Shown: positions 45,572 to 55,168 of the stretch, piece by piece | Layout of the letters: each line of letters begins with the position of its first letter | Position numbering within the stretch: position 1 is the first letter of the stretch | Assembly: GCF_014196335.1 (NCBI RefSeq) | Contig: NZ_JACIDM010000001.1 | Span: forward strand, 1,422,605-1,486,604 | Source of the DNA: Brevundimonas lenta | Lineage (GTDB): Bacteria > Pseudomonadota > Alphaproteobacteria > Caulobacterales > Caulobacteraceae | DNA length: 64,000 nucleotides | Reading direction: 5' to 3' | Translations under genes and position numbers: made by a program | Notes under the pieces: model-generated | The model's input: the letters and a program-made list of their open reading frames with translations, nothing else | Databases searched by the model: none | Told to the model about the DNA's origin: nothing

Positions 45572-46048
45572 TCACCCCAGGTGCTGGGCGACCTTGGCTT
45601 CGAGCGTTTCGGCCAGGATCTTGCCGGTGGGGTGGTCGTCGGTCTGGATCTGGTCGCGCACGACGGCCTTGATGGCGTCGATGTGGGCGTCGATCAGCAC
45701 GACCGGGGCGGCCATGCGCTTGGTCTGCTCGTCCATCAGCTTGCAGAGCGAGCCGGCGAGGCGGGTCACCAGCGGATACTGGTAGGTCGTGCCCAGGCCC
45801 TTGAGGTCGTGGGCGCGGAAGTAGAGCGCTTCGGCGGTCTGGGTGTTGTAGCCCTCGGTGCGGATGTCCGTCTGGGCCTTGTCCAGCTTGACGATCTCGT
45901 CCTGCAGCCATTGGCCGAATTGGGCCGACATCGCCTTCAGGGCCTCTTCGGCCTTGGCGATGGCGCTGGCGTCGATGCCTCCGAAGCCGCCGCCAACCTT
46001 CATGCGAAGGGTGTTGGGCGGGCGAATGACCTGGGCCGAGTTGCTCAC
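45572..46048 (-). CDS. Hpt-domain phosphotransfer protein
   Basis: This 158-residue protein is a single Hpt domain with His80 in YFRAHDLKGLGTTYQYP, the phospho-accepting site of His-Asp relays. A conserved helical N-terminus of about 75 residues precedes it. GTG 46048 with GGGAG at proper spacing is preferred to the GTG at 46078. It sits between two DUF2336 genes and NAD kinase. It is not ChpT, which has a degenerate kinase fold. Confidence 0.85.
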   Translation of the reverse strand: MSNSAQVIRPPNTLRMKVGGGFGGIDASAIAKAEEALKAMSAQFGQWLQDEIVKLDKAQTDIRTEGYNTQTAEALYFRAHDLKGLGTTYQYPLVTRLAGSLCKLMDEQTKRMAAPVVLIDAHIDAIKAVVRDQIQTDDHPTGKILAETLEAKVAQHLG

Positions 46049-46114
46049 GGAGCGCTCCCGAAAATGAATGGGGGACACTGTGACGTCAGTGACATTAAAA
46101 AGCGGTGCACGACG

Positions 46115-46909
46115 TCAGGATGCGAATTGCTCGGCGAGCACGCGTTCCTCGAACGACCGCCCCGCGTCGAAGAGCATGGTCAGGGCGATGTCGCGGCGTT
46201 CGCGGATTTCGACCTTGCTGACCCGACGGACCTCGAAGCTGTCGGCGGTGGCGCTGACGGGGCGTTTGTCGGGCTCCAGCACCTCGAAACAGACCTTGGC
46301 CTGATGCGGGAGCAGGGCGCCGCGCCAGCGGCGGGGGCGGAAGGCGCTGATCGGGGTCAGGGCCAGGACGCGCGAATCCAGCGGGATGATCGGGCCGTGG
46401 GCCGAGAGGTTGTAGGCGGTCGATCCGGCGGCGGTGGCGAGGAGGCAGCCGTCGCAGGACAGCTCCTCGAGGCGCACGCGGTCGTCGACGCTGATGCGCA
46501 GCTTGGCGCTCTGGCGGGTCTGGCGCAGCAGCGAGACCTCATTGATGGCGAGACCGCTGTGGACCTGGCTGGCTTCGGTCCAGGCGTCCATCTGGAGGGG
46601 GTGGATCACCGCCCGGCCGGCGGCGGCGAGGCGCTCCAGAAGGTCGTCCTCCGAATAGTCGTTCATCAGGAAGCCGACCGAGCCGCGGTTCATGCCGAAG
46701 ACGGGCGTGCGGCGATCCATGACGGTGTGCAGGGTCTCGAGCATGAAGCCGTCGCCGCCCAGGGCCACGATCACCTGGGCTTCGTTCGGATCGACCGAAC
46801 CGTAGCGGGCGGCAAGCTGGTCGCGCGCGGACTGCGCCTCGGGACGATCCGAGGCGGCGAAGGCGATGCGGAGGGAGGTCTCGGAGGGCTGGCTCACACG
46901 CGCACGCAA
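46115..46909 (-). CDS. nadK: NAD kinase
   Basis: NAD kinase makes NADP from NAD and ATP. The 264-residue product has the GGDG motif at 51-54 ([14 protein letters not shown]), NE in INEVSLLRQ, and [16 protein letters not shown]. All conserved elements are intact. GTG 46909 and GTG 46897 are both possible starts. Confidence 0.94.
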   Translation of the reverse strand: MRARVSQPSETSLRIAFAASDRPEAQSARDQLAARYGSVDPNEAQVIVALGGDGFMLETLHTVMDRRTPVFGMNRGSVGFLMNDYSEDDLLERLAAAGRAVIHPLQMDAWTEASQVHSGLAINEVSLLRQTRQSAKLRISVDDRVRLEELSCDGCLLATAAGSTAYNLSAHGPIIPLDSRVLALTPISAFRPRRWRGALLPHQAKVCFEVLEPDKRPVSATADSFEVRRVSKVEIRERRDIALTMLFDAGRSFEERVLAEQFAS

Positions 46910-46928
46910 GCCGAGCGCGGCGTCGAAG

Positions 46929-48074
46929 TCAAACGGCGGCCCGCTGCCCGGCCGGATCGGCGTCGACCAGGGCGCGGAAAGCGCGTGTGGCCGATGCCGG
47001 GGAAATCGCGCCGCGCAGCCAGACAGCCTGACCCAGATCGCCGGGGAGGCCGTGGTTCAGCTTGCGAAGGTCCGCGAGCAGGGACGGGAAGACGGCGCGA
47101 TCGATCTCGACCGCCGCGCAGGCGTAGTAGAGGGCTTCCGGCGTGGCCGCCGCCAAGGCCTGGCGGACCTGCCCGACGGTGAAGCCGCCCAGGGCGGAAA
47201 GGCCGTGGACGAAGAGGCTGAGGCGACGCTCGCGCGCGGCGCGGACAAGGACGCCGCCCTTCAGTTGCCCCGCGGCCTTCAGCTTGGCGACGAGCCGGCG
47301 TTCCATTTCCTCGCGGCCCGGAGGCTCGGGTTCGAAGTGGTCGACCCGCGCCTTGCGGAGGACACCCTCGACGGCGTCGTAGACGGCGGCGCCGAGGCGC
47401 TGTTCGTCGACGGAGAAGCGGGCGGCGATCGACTGGCGCAGCGCGGTGCCGACCCAGTGATACATCTGCTCGGCCAGAACCTCAGTGAGGCGCGGGTGCC
47501 GGGTGAGGGGCGCGCGCAGGGCGGCGACGCGTCGCGACTGTTCGACCAGGCGACGCAGGCCCTCGACGCTGATTTCGGCGGTACGGTTGGTCGCCAGCGC
47601 GGTCAGGACGGCCGGGTCGCCCCGGTCGATGACGGCGTCGGCGACCCGGCCGCTGATTTGCGGACGGCGGGCGACGGCGATCTGGTGGTCGAGAGAGGCC
47701 TCGATCAGCACGCGCAACAGGTCATCGTCCTGCAGCACCGGGCTGGACAGCAGGATCGGGCGGGCGATTTCGATTTCGTCGAGCGCCAGGACGTTGACCA
47801 GGGCGACCGGCGCCCAGTCGGCGTGAGCCAGACGGTCAGCGAGGGCCTTGCGCACTTCGCGCTCGGCCTGACGGGCGAGGGTCAGGAAGATTTCGCCGAG
47901 AACCGGTGACAGTTCGCCGGCGGGCGGGCTGGCGTCGCACAGGGCCATGACGCCCAGAAGCAGGCGGTGGCGAGCGTCGGGACTCGTGTTCCGGGCAAGC
48001 GCGAGGAGTTCCCCGACAGAGGGGACGCTCTCCGGTGCGCGCGGAGGATGAACAAGCTGGACGAGGACGGTCAC
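46929..48074 (-). CDS. DUF2336 protein B
   Basis: This 381-residue paralogue of protein A shows the same helical repeat layout ([34 protein letters not shown]). From GTG 48074, with GGAG six bases upstream, it is complete; a TTG at 48113 would add 13 residues. The start lies 56 bp from a CtrA-like site. It is not identical enough to A to be a recent duplicate. Confidence 0.85.
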   Translation of the reverse strand: MTVLVQLVHPPRAPESVPSVGELLALARNTSPDARHRLLLGVMALCDASPPAGELSPVLGEIFLTLARQAEREVRKALADRLAHADWAPVALVNVLALDEIEIARPILLSSPVLQDDDLLRVLIEASLDHQIAVARRPQISGRVADAVIDRGDPAVLTALATNRTAEISVEGLRRLVEQSRRVAALRAPLTRHPRLTEVLAEQMYHWVGTALRQSIAARFSVDEQRLGAAVYDAVEGVLRKARVDHFEPEPPGREEMERRLVAKLKAAGQLKGGVLVRAARERRLSLFVHGLSALGGFTVGQVRQALAAATPEALYYACAAVEIDRAVFPSLLADLRKLNHGLPGDLGQAVWLRGAISPASATRAFRALVDADPAGQRAAV

Positions 48075-48129
48075 AAACGTCTCCGAAGCGCCGACGCGGT
48101 TCGACAAGATCAACGGTAGCGCTTGGGGA

Positions 48130-48144
48130 CTAAGACAGGGTTAA
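48130..48144. promoter_or_regulatory. Candidate CtrA-binding site
   Basis: CTAA-N7-TTAA fits seven of eight fixed positions of the CtrA box. It lies between the divergent DUF2336 protein B (start 48074) and the aldolase (start 48217), so it could control either or both. Motif evidence only. Confidence 0.45.
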
Positions 48145-48216
48145 TGGAACCTGAATCTTGACGGGAACCCCGCCTGGCGCGAGCGTGCCGGCCTCCCGGT
48201 ACCCAGGACAACGGCT

Positions 48217-48981
48217 ATGGCTGACGGCGCAATCACTTCTCTCAAGTCGAAAGTCTCTGATGCGGAATGGAAAACCCGCGTCGAGCTGGCGGCCCTGTAT
48301 CGTCTGGTCGCCCTGCACGGGTGGGACGATATGATCTTCACCCACATCTCGGCGCGCGTGCCGGGGCCAGAGCATCACTTCCTCATCAACCCGTACGGCT
48401 GGTATTTCGAGGAGATCACCGCCTCGTCGCTGGTGAAGGTCGATCTGGACGGCAACATCGTTCAGGAGACCACGGACTTCATCAACCCGGCCGGCTTCAC
48501 GATCCATTCGGCGATCCACGGCGCCCGCGAGGATGCGCACTTCGTCATCCATCTGCACACCGTCGCCGGGGTTGGGGTGGCGGCGCAGAAGGAAGGGCTG
48601 CTGCCGATCGGGCAGAACGCCTGCCTGCTGCAGCATCAGGTCGCCTATCACGGCTATGAAGGCCTGGCCCTGAACCACGAGGAGCGGGAGCGACTGGTCG
48701 CCGACCTGGGGACCAAGCCGCTGATGCTGCTGCGCAACCACGGCACGCTGGCGGTCGGACAGACCGCGGCCCAGGCCTGGGTCGGGATGTTCTTCCTTGA
48801 GCGGGCGTGCGCCCAGCAGATCGCCGCGCTGTCGGGCGGTCGCGAGCATGTGCTGTTCGCGCCGGACGCCGCGCAGGAAGAGACGAAAGGGCAGGGCGCC
48901 GGAATCGGCTTCATCTCGGCGCTGGCCTGGCCCGGCGCGCTGCGGATGGTCGACCGAAAATCTCCAGGCTACGACGCTTGA
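48217..48981 (+). CDS. Class II aldolase/adducin-family protein
   Basis: This 254-residue protein has the adducin/L-fuculose-phosphate-aldolase fold. MIFTHISARVPG.EHHFLINPYG (residues 44-66), HLHTVAGVGVAAQ and LLRNHGTLAVG supply the zinc-binding His residues. The substrate is unknown; related proteins in Caulobacterales are annotated only at family level. The next gene starts inside its stop codon (TTGA, 48978-48981). Confidence 0.88.
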   Translation: MADGAITSLKSKVSDAEWKTRVELAALYRLVALHGWDDMIFTHISARVPGPEHHFLINPYGWYFEEITASSLVKVDLDGNIVQETTDFINPAGFTIHSAIHGAREDAHFVIHLHTVAGVGVAAQKEGLLPIGQNACLLQHQVAYHGYEGLALNHEERERLVADLGTKPLMLLRNHGTLAVGQTAAQAWVGMFFLERACAQQIAALSGGREHVLFAPDAAQEETKGQGAGIGFISALAWPGALRMVDRKSPGYDA

Positions 48982-49760
48982 GACCGGCCGGGGGGCTGCT
49001 TCTCTTTCTGATCGTCATCACCGGCGCCGCTCCTGCGGCGGCGGGCGCCTGGACGCAGCCGAAGGGCAAGGGCGAGGCGATCTTCAAGTATGAGGATATG
49101 CAGGCCGGGCGCGGCTTCGACCCCGACGGCGACCTGGCCGATCTTCCTGCCGACCGCACGGACCGGGTGTTGTCGCTGTTCACCGAATACGGCGTCACCG
49201 ACAGCGTGAGCATCCGCTTCAAGGGCGAGTGGCAGTCCGGCGAGGACGCGTTCGTCGAATACGACGGTCGCGGGCCGCTGGAGATCGGCGTCAACTGGCA
49301 GGTCTGGCGCGACGACCACACGGCCGTGGCGCTGTACGCCGGTCTGGCTGATGGCGGAGAGGGGCGCAACGCCGGCTACGCGCCGCCGGGCGTCGGCGAT
49401 CAGGACTGGGAGGTCCGGGCCGCGTTCGGCCGCTCGTTCAACGGCGGCAATGTGAGCGGCTGGATTCCCTCGGGCACCTTCTTCGACGTTCAGGCCGCGC
49501 GGCGGATGCGCGCCGGCCTGCCGGACGAGACCCGGCTGGATGCGACCGTCGGCGCCCATTTCGGCGAGAACTGGATGGTCCTCGGCCAGGCCTTCGGCGG
49601 CATGGCGGACGACGGCGGTCCGCAGTGGCTGTCGCTGGAGGCGTCCGTGGTGCGCTCGTTCGGCGACTGGCGGGTGCAGGCCGGGTGGCGCGAAGCGGTC
49701 GCCGGGCGGGAGACTCCGCAGTCCGGCGGGGCCGTCATCGCGCTCTGGTACAGCTTCTGA
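48978..49760 (+). CDS. Predicted outer-membrane protein
   Basis: This 260-residue protein begins with a signal peptide (LRPAGGLLLFLIVITGAAPAAAGA) after the TTG at 48978 and ends in an aromatic residue (ALWYSF) with alternating hydrophobic strands, as in beta-barrels. The TTG overlaps the aldolase stop by three bases, a strong hint of coupling. I do not recognise a specific family. Confidence 0.72.
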   Translation: MRPAGGLLLFLIVITGAAPAAAGAWTQPKGKGEAIFKYEDMQAGRGFDPDGDLADLPADRTDRVLSLFTEYGVTDSVSIRFKGEWQSGEDAFVEYDGRGPLEIGVNWQVWRDDHTAVALYAGLADGGEGRNAGYAPPGVGDQDWEVRAAFGRSFNGGNVSGWIPSGTFFDVQAARRMRAGLPDETRLDATVGAHFGENWMVLGQAFGGMADDGGPQWLSLEASVVRSFGDWRVQAGWREAVAGRETPQSGGAVIALWYSF

Positions 49761-49874
49761 CCGCGACGTCCGGTCGCGACGGAAAACCGGAACGGCGCCC
49801 GTTACAGGAACTTTAGTTGCGTCGACGGCGGTAGCCGCTAAGTCGGCTCGTCCCTCGTCCGGAGCGCCAGCCGC

Positions 49875-51008
49875 GTGATCAAACGCCACTTCTTCCTTGT
49901 CGCCGCGGCGGCCCTGCTGGGCCTGATGGTCGTTGCAGTGGTCCTGCGCATGGCGTTCGCCGACGATCAGAAAGCCGGCGGCCCCGGGGGCGGTCGCGGA
50001 GGTCCCGGCGGTCGTGGCCAGACCGTCGCGGAGGCGGTGGCGACGCCGCGCGAATTCTCCGACCAGATCCGCGTGCTGGGCGTCGCCCGGGGCCGCCGGT
50101 CGGTCAACATCACCTCGTCGACGAGCGAACTGATCACGCGCGTGATGTTCACGGACGGGCAGCGCGTCGCGGCCGGCACGCCGCTGGTACAGTTGCAGGC
50201 CCGCGAGGAAGACGCCGACATCGCCGAGGCCCGCGCCCGGGTGGCGCGCGCCCAGACCATGTACGAGCGCTACAAGGCGCTGGGCGATCGCGGCTTCGCC
50301 TCGCCGATGATGATCGAGCAATACGAGACCGAGCTGGAAACCGCCCAGGCCTCGCTGGCCGCCGCCCAGGCGCGGTCCGGCGATCGCACCATCCGGGCGC
50401 CGTTCGCGGGCGTGCTGGGGCTCAGCACGGTGACGCCGGGGACGCTGGTGAACCCGGGCGCGGTGATCACCACCCTGGACGACATCGATGTCGTCCGCGT
50501 CGATTTCCCGATCCCCGAGCGCTATCTCGGCGTGCTCCGCACCGGGACGCCCATCTCGGCCACGATCGACGCCTATGGCGACGAGGCCTTCACCGGCCGC
50601 ATCGCCCTGGTCGACACGCGGATCAACGAACAGACCCGGTCGGTCACGGCGCGTGCAGAAATTCCGAATCCCGGCGGTCGCATCCGTCCTGGCATGGCCG
50701 TTCGCGTGGCCGTCCAGCAGGGCCTGCGCAACGGCGTGGCCGTGCCCGAGGCCGCGGTGCAGTACGAGGGCGACGGAGCCTTCGTGTACCGCATAGCCGC
50801 GGGCGACGGCGGCTCGACCGCCCAGCGGGTCGAGGTCGAGACCGGCGCTGTCGAGGGCGGCTTCGTCGAGATCGTCTCCGGCCTCAACGCCGGTGATCGT
50901 GTGGTCGGCTCAGGCCTGAACCGCATCCAGCCGGGCGCGCCGGTGCGCGTCGCCGGTCGCGGCGGTCAGGGCGCTGGCCAGGGCGCAGCCAGGGGCGCTG
51001 CGCGATGA
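49875..51008 (+). CDS. RND efflux membrane-fusion protein
   Basis: This 377-residue periplasmic adaptor has an N-terminal TM anchor (about 8-30), a Gly-rich linker, lipoyl half-motifs and the IRAPFAGVLGLSTVTPGTLVNPG barrel-sandwich signature (about 174-196), then a beta-barrel (RVDFPIPERYLGVLRTGTP). GTG 49875 is the start. It overlaps the pump gene by four bases. Confidence 0.92.
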   Translation: MIKRHFFLVAAAALLGLMVVAVVLRMAFADDQKAGGPGGGRGGPGGRGQTVAEAVATPREFSDQIRVLGVARGRRSVNITSSTSELITRVMFTDGQRVAAGTPLVQLQAREEDADIAEARARVARAQTMYERYKALGDRGFASPMMIEQYETELETAQASLAAAQARSGDRTIRAPFAGVLGLSTVTPGTLVNPGAVITTLDDIDVVRVDFPIPERYLGVLRTGTPISATIDAYGDEAFTGRIALVDTRINEQTRSVTARAEIPNPGGRIRPGMAVRVAVQQGLRNGVAVPEAAVQYEGDGAFVYRIAAGDGGSTAQRVEVETGAVEGGFVEIVSGLNAGDRVVGSGLNRIQPGAPVRVAGRGGQGAGQGAARGAAR

Positions 51009-54000
51009 TGCTCTCCGACGTCTCGGTCCGCCGTCCCGTGATGGCCGCCGTGGCGGCCATCGTCCTCTGCGTGATCGGCGCTGCGGCCTTCTTCTTCCTG
51101 CCGGTGCGGGAGCTGCCCGACGTCGATCCGCCGATTGTTTCGGTCAACACGACCTACGCCGGGGCGTCGGCCGAAGTCATCGAGAGCCGGATCACCGAGC
51201 CGATCGAGCAGCAGATCGCCGGCATCCAGGGCGTCGAACGGATCAACTCGACGAGCCGCGACGGCCGCTCCAATGTGAACATCGAGTTCGCGCTGGACCG
51301 GAACATCGACGACGCCGCCAACGACGTGCGGGACCGCGTGTCGCGCGTGGTGGGCCGTCTGCCGGACCAGGCCGACCCGCCCGAGGTCGCCAAGGCGGAC
51401 TCCGACAGCCAGCCGATCATCATCCTGTTCCTGCGCTCGACCAAGCTGAACCGGCTTGAGCTGACCGACTATGCGGACCGCTATCTGATCGACCGCCTGG
51501 CGACGGTGCCGGGCGCGGCGCAGGTGCAGATCTACGGCGAGCAGCGCTACGCCATGCGCATCTGGCTGGACGCCGGGGCGCTCGCCGCGCGCGGCCTGAC
51601 CGTCAGCGACGTCGAAACGGCCCTGACCAACCAGAACGTCGAACTGCCGGCCGGCCAGCTGGAGTCGGGTCAGAAGGACTATACGGTCCGCGTCGCCCGC
51701 ACCTACGCCCGGGCCGAGGACTTCCGCCAGCTGCCGATCGGCACGCGCGGTTCGGCCTCGACCACCGGGACGACGCAGACGGGGCAGACCCAGGCCAGCG
51801 TCAACCTGCCGAGCGGCGCGAGCGGCGCCCTGCAGGGGGCCGCCTCCTACGTGACCCGGCTGGGCGACATCGCCCGGGTCGAGGAAGCGCCGGCCGAGGA
51901 CCGCCGGCTGTTCCGCGGCAACGGCGTCGACCAGATCGGTCTGGCCGTCACGCGTCAGGCCCAGGCCAACGACCTCGCCATTTCGAAAGGCGTGGAGGAG
52001 ATGGTCGAGGAGATCCGCCCAAGCCTGCCGGAAGGTACGGAACTGGTCGTCGGATCCGACAACTCGGTCTTCACCAAGCACGCCATCGAGGAAGTCTGGA
52101 TCACCATCGGCATCTCGATGGCGCTGGTGGCGCTGGTGAACTTCATCTTCCTGGGCACGCTCCGGGCGGCGCTCATTCCGTCGATCGTGGCGCCGATCTG
52201 CCTGCTGGCGACCTTCATCGTGCTGGCGCCGCTGGGCTTCTCGCTGAACCTGCTGACGCTGCTGGCGCTGGTGCTGGCCATCGGCCTCGTCGTCGACGAC
52301 GCGATCGTCGTGACCGAGAACATCCAGCGCCGCATCGATCACGGCGAGCCGCCGTTGGTCGCCGCCGAGCGCGGCGCGCGTCAGGTGTTCTTCGCCGTGG
52401 TGGCGACGACGGTGGTGCTGCTGGCGGTGTTCGCGCCGCTGCTGTTCCTGCCCGGATACGTCGGGCGGCTGTTCGTCGAACTGGCCGCCGCAATCGCGGC
52501 CGCCGTGGCCTTCTCGGCCTTCCTGGCCCTCAGCCTGTCGCCGATGCTGGCGTCGAAAATCCTCCGTCCGGCGCACAGCGGCGGCTTCGTCGCGCGCCGC
52601 GTGGACTGGGCGATGGACAAGCTGCGCGGCTCCTATCGCAACTCGCTGGAGGCCCTGCTGGGCGTGAAGGCGGCGGTGATCGGGGTCATCGGCCTGATCC
52701 TGCTGGTCGGCGCCGGGGCGACGGTGATGTTCATCACCCTGCCGGACGAACTGGTGCCGCCGGAGGATCGCGGTCGCGTCGGCATCCGGGTCCAGGGCCC
52801 CGAGGGCGCCGGCTTCGACTACACCAAGAAGATCATGCTCGGGCTCGAGCCGATCCTGGCCGAGTACAAGGCCAACGGCGAGGCGGACAGCTATCTGGTG
52901 TCGGCGCCCGGCTTCGGCGGGGGCAGCTACAACACCGGCAATGCCAGCCTGATCCTCAGCGACTGGAGCAAGCGCGACCGCCCGGCGGACGAGATCGCCC
53001 AGGAGATCAACGGCAAGCTGCGCGGGCAGACGGACGCCCAGGTCAACGCCTCGGTGCCTGGCGCCTTCCAGCGCGGCGGCGGCAACTCCAACTCGGTCGA
53101 GATGATCGTGACGGGGGCCGAGTACGCCGACATCTACAACTGGATCCAGCCGGTGCTGGCGAAGGCGCTGGAGAATCCGGGCCTGTCGCGTCCGCGCCTG
53201 AACTATGAGCCCAACGCGCCGCGTCTGCTGGTCGACGTCGACTCCGAGAAGGCGGCGGCCTTGGGCGTTTCGGCGCAGGCCGTGGGCCGGACGCTGGAGA
53301 CCATGTTCGGGTCGCGGCGCGCCACGACCTACCTGCGCGGCGGCCAGGAATACGACGTGATCCTGCAGACCCAGCGCGACAACCGTCGCAACGTGGGTGA
53401 TCTGGAGGCCCTGTATGTCGCCACGGGCGCCGGGCAGCTGGTGCCGCTGTCGTCGGTGGTGACCACCAAGACCTCGGGCGACACGCCGGACCGGCGTCGT
53501 CTCGACCGCCAGCGGGCGATCTCGATCAGCGCCGACCTGAACCCCGGCTACACCATCGCCGACGCCACCGCCTTCCTGACCGAGGTCGCGGCGGAACAGC
53601 CGCAAGGCGTGGTGACGACCCAGTGGGGCGGGGCGGCGCGGGACCAGAAGGAGGCGGGCGGCGCGGTCGCCGCGGCCTTCGGCCTGGCCCTGCTGCTGGT
53701 CTTCCTGGTGCTGGCGGCCCAGTTCGAAAGCTGGATCACCCCGGCGGTGATCATGCTGACGGTGCCGCTGGCGGCGGCCGGCGGGCTGTTCGGCCTGACG
53801 ATGGCCGGGTCCAGCCTGAACATCTATTCGCAGATCGGCCTGATCATCCTGATCGGCGTGGCGGCGAAGAACGGCATCCTGATCGTCGAGTTCGCCAACC
53901 AGCTGCGCGACCAGGGACGGTCGATCCGCGAGGCGATCATCGAGTCGTCGACGCTCCGTCTGCGCCCGATCATCATGACCTCGATCGCCACCGCATTCGG

Positions 54001-54235
54001 CGCGCTGCCGCTGGTGCTGTGGCACGGGGCGGGGGCGGGCAGCCGTCAGACGATCGGCGTGGTGATCTTCGCCGGGGCGATGTTCGCGACCCTGCTGACC
54101 CTGTTCGTGGTGCCCGTGATCTACGGCGTGCTGGCGCGCTTCACCAAGTCGCCGGAGTACACCGCCCGCAAGATCGAGGAGTGGGAAGCCAAGGAAGCCA
54201 CCGCCAACGACCAGATCCCGGCCGCCGCCGAATAG
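51005..54235 (+). CDS. RND multidrug/solvent transporter, HAE1 type
   Basis: This 1076-residue inner-membrane proton antiporter has 12 TM segments and two large periplasmic loops. The proton-relay Asp pair is visible in TM4 (IGLVVDDAIVVTENI, about 423-437), and the FVVPVIYG end of TM12 is typical. It pairs with the adaptor gene upstream. No TolC-type outer-membrane factor is adjacent. Confidence 0.95.
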   Translation: MMLSDVSVRRPVMAAVAAIVLCVIGAAAFFFLPVRELPDVDPPIVSVNTTYAGASAEVIESRITEPIEQQIAGIQGVERINSTSRDGRSNVNIEFALDRNIDDAANDVRDRVSRVVGRLPDQADPPEVAKADSDSQPIIILFLRSTKLNRLELTDYADRYLIDRLATVPGAAQVQIYGEQRYAMRIWLDAGALAARGLTVSDVETALTNQNVELPAGQLESGQKDYTVRVARTYARAEDFRQLPIGTRGSASTTGTTQTGQTQASVNLPSGASGALQGAASYVTRLGDIARVEEAPAEDRRLFRGNGVDQIGLAVTRQAQANDLAISKGVEEMVEEIRPSLPEGTELVVGSDNSVFTKHAIEEVWITIGISMALVALVNFIFLGTLRAALIPSIVAPICLLATFIVLAPLGFSLNLLTLLALVLAIGLVVDDAIVVTENIQRRIDHGEPPLVAAERGARQVFFAVVATTVVLLAVFAPLLFLPGYVGRLFVELAAAIAAAVAFSAFLALSLSPMLASKILRPAHSGGFVARRVDWAMDKLRGSYRNSLEALLGVKAAVIGVIGLILLVGAGATVMFITLPDELVPPEDRGRVGIRVQGPEGAGFDYTKKIMLGLEPILAEYKANGEADSYLVSAPGFGGGSYNTGNASLILSDWSKRDRPADEIAQEINGKLRGQTDAQVNASVPGAFQRGGGNSNSVEMIVTGAEYADIYNWIQPVLAKALENPGLSRPRLNYEPNAPRLLVDVDSEKAAALGVSAQAVGRTLETMFGSRRATTYLRGGQEYDVILQTQRDNRRNVGDLEALYVATGAGQLVPLSSVVTTKTSGDTPDRRRLDRQRAISISADLNPGYTIADATAFLTEVAAEQPQGVVTTQWGGAARDQKEAGGAVAAAFGLALLLVFLVLAAQFESWITPAVIMLTVPLAAAGGLFGLTMAGSSLNIYSQIGLIILIGVAAKNGILIVEFANQLRDQGRSIREAIIESSTLRLRPIIMTSIATAFGALPLVLWHGAGAGSRQTIGVVIFAGAMFATLLTLFVVPVIYGVLARFTKSPEYTARKIEEWEAKEATANDQIPAAAE

Positions 54236-54236
54236 A

Positions 54237-54740
54237 TCAGGGCGCGGGGGCGGTCGCGGCCGGCGGCGTGTAGCCGGTCTCGACCTTCAGCCAGGCGATG
54301 ACGTCGCGGCGGTCCGTGGCGTCGGGGATGCCGGCGAAGCTCATCTTGGTGCCCTGCAGGAAGGTGCGCGGGTTCTCGAGCCAGTGGTCGAGCCGCTCGG
54401 CGTCCCAGGTGAAGCCGGCCTGCTTCACGGCGGGGGAGTAGTTGTATTTCGGATAGGTCCCGGCCTGACGGCCGAACACGCCGTAGAGGTTCGGGCCCGT
54501 CATGTTCGGCCCGCCCTCGGTGATGGTGTGGCACGAGCGGCAGCGGGCGAAGACGCGGCGGCCGTTGTCGAGGCTGGCTTCGTTATACGGCGCGGGCAGG
54601 GAGGCGAGGAGCGCGGTCTTCTGGGCGTCCGTCAGGGCCGGCTTCGCCGGGGCGGCCGGCTGGTCCGATGCCGGTGTGGCGCTTTCGCCGCAGGCGGTCA
54701 GCGTCAGCAGGGCGACGGCTGCGAGGGCGAGGCGGGTCAT
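54237..54740 (-). CDS. Lipoprotein class I cytochrome c
   Basis: This 167-residue protein has a lipobox (LTAC, Cys17), an Ala/Pro-rich spacer, the heme motif CRSCH at 67-71 and the axial Met133 in GTKMSF. It resembles membrane-anchored cytochrome c2/c552 of alphaproteobacteria that carries electrons to oxidases. ATG 54740 is the signal start; the 36 upstream residues of the longer frame are unrelated. Confidence 0.92.
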   Translation of the reverse strand: MTRLALAAVALLTLTACGESATPASDQPAAPAKPALTDAQKTALLASLPAPYNEASLDNGRRVFARCRSCHTITEGGPNMTGPNLYGVFGRQAGTYPKYNYSPAVKQAGFTWDAERLDHWLENPRTFLQGTKMSFAGIPDATDRRDVIAWLKVETGYTPPAATAPAP

Positions 54741-54892
54741 GGGCGGGCTCCGGGTTGCGCGTCCCTCTGATAGCTCAACCGTGAGGCGGGGCAACCGCCT
54801 GCGACCCTCCGACAGACTGGACGCTGACGCTTCGCACCTGATAATCACTGTCAGATAGGCGCGCCTGTCAGCGCCAGTGGTTCAAGAGCCTG

Positions 54893-55168
54893 ATGTCCGA
54901 CACCCTCAAACTCAGCCAGGCCCGCAAGGGCGCCCGCGGCGTCATCGTGCGGGTCGGCGATCACCGCCACCACGGGCAGGAGCATGCCGCAGAGCTGGAG
55001 CGGCGTCTGCTGGAGCTCGGCTTCGTCGAGGGCGCCCGGATCGAGCTGCTGCACGAGGGTCTGTTCGGACGCGATCCCATCGCGCTGAAGGTGGACGACA
55101 TGCGGGTGGCGCTGCGTCGCCATGAAGCGGCCAGCCTGACCGTTCGTCTCGATACGGCGGCCATCTGA
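54893..55168 (+). CDS. feoA: Ferrous iron transport protein FeoA
   Basis: FeoA is the small SH3-like partner of FeoB. The 91-residue protein has ELERRLLELGFVEGARIELLHEG and a hydrophobic C-terminal IALKVDDMRVALRRHEAASL. Its stop overlaps the feoB start (TGATG, 55166-55170). No FeoC is seen. Confidence 0.9.
   Translation: MSDTLKLSQARKGARGVIVRVGDHRHHGQEHAAELERRLLELGFVEGARIELLHEGLFGRDPIALKVDDMRVALRRHEAASLTVRLDTAAI

Noticed and set aside
50966..54025. Long minus-strand open frame opposite the RND pump
   Set aside because: Shadow of the RND gene. The pump's motifs and codon pattern are on the plus strand.
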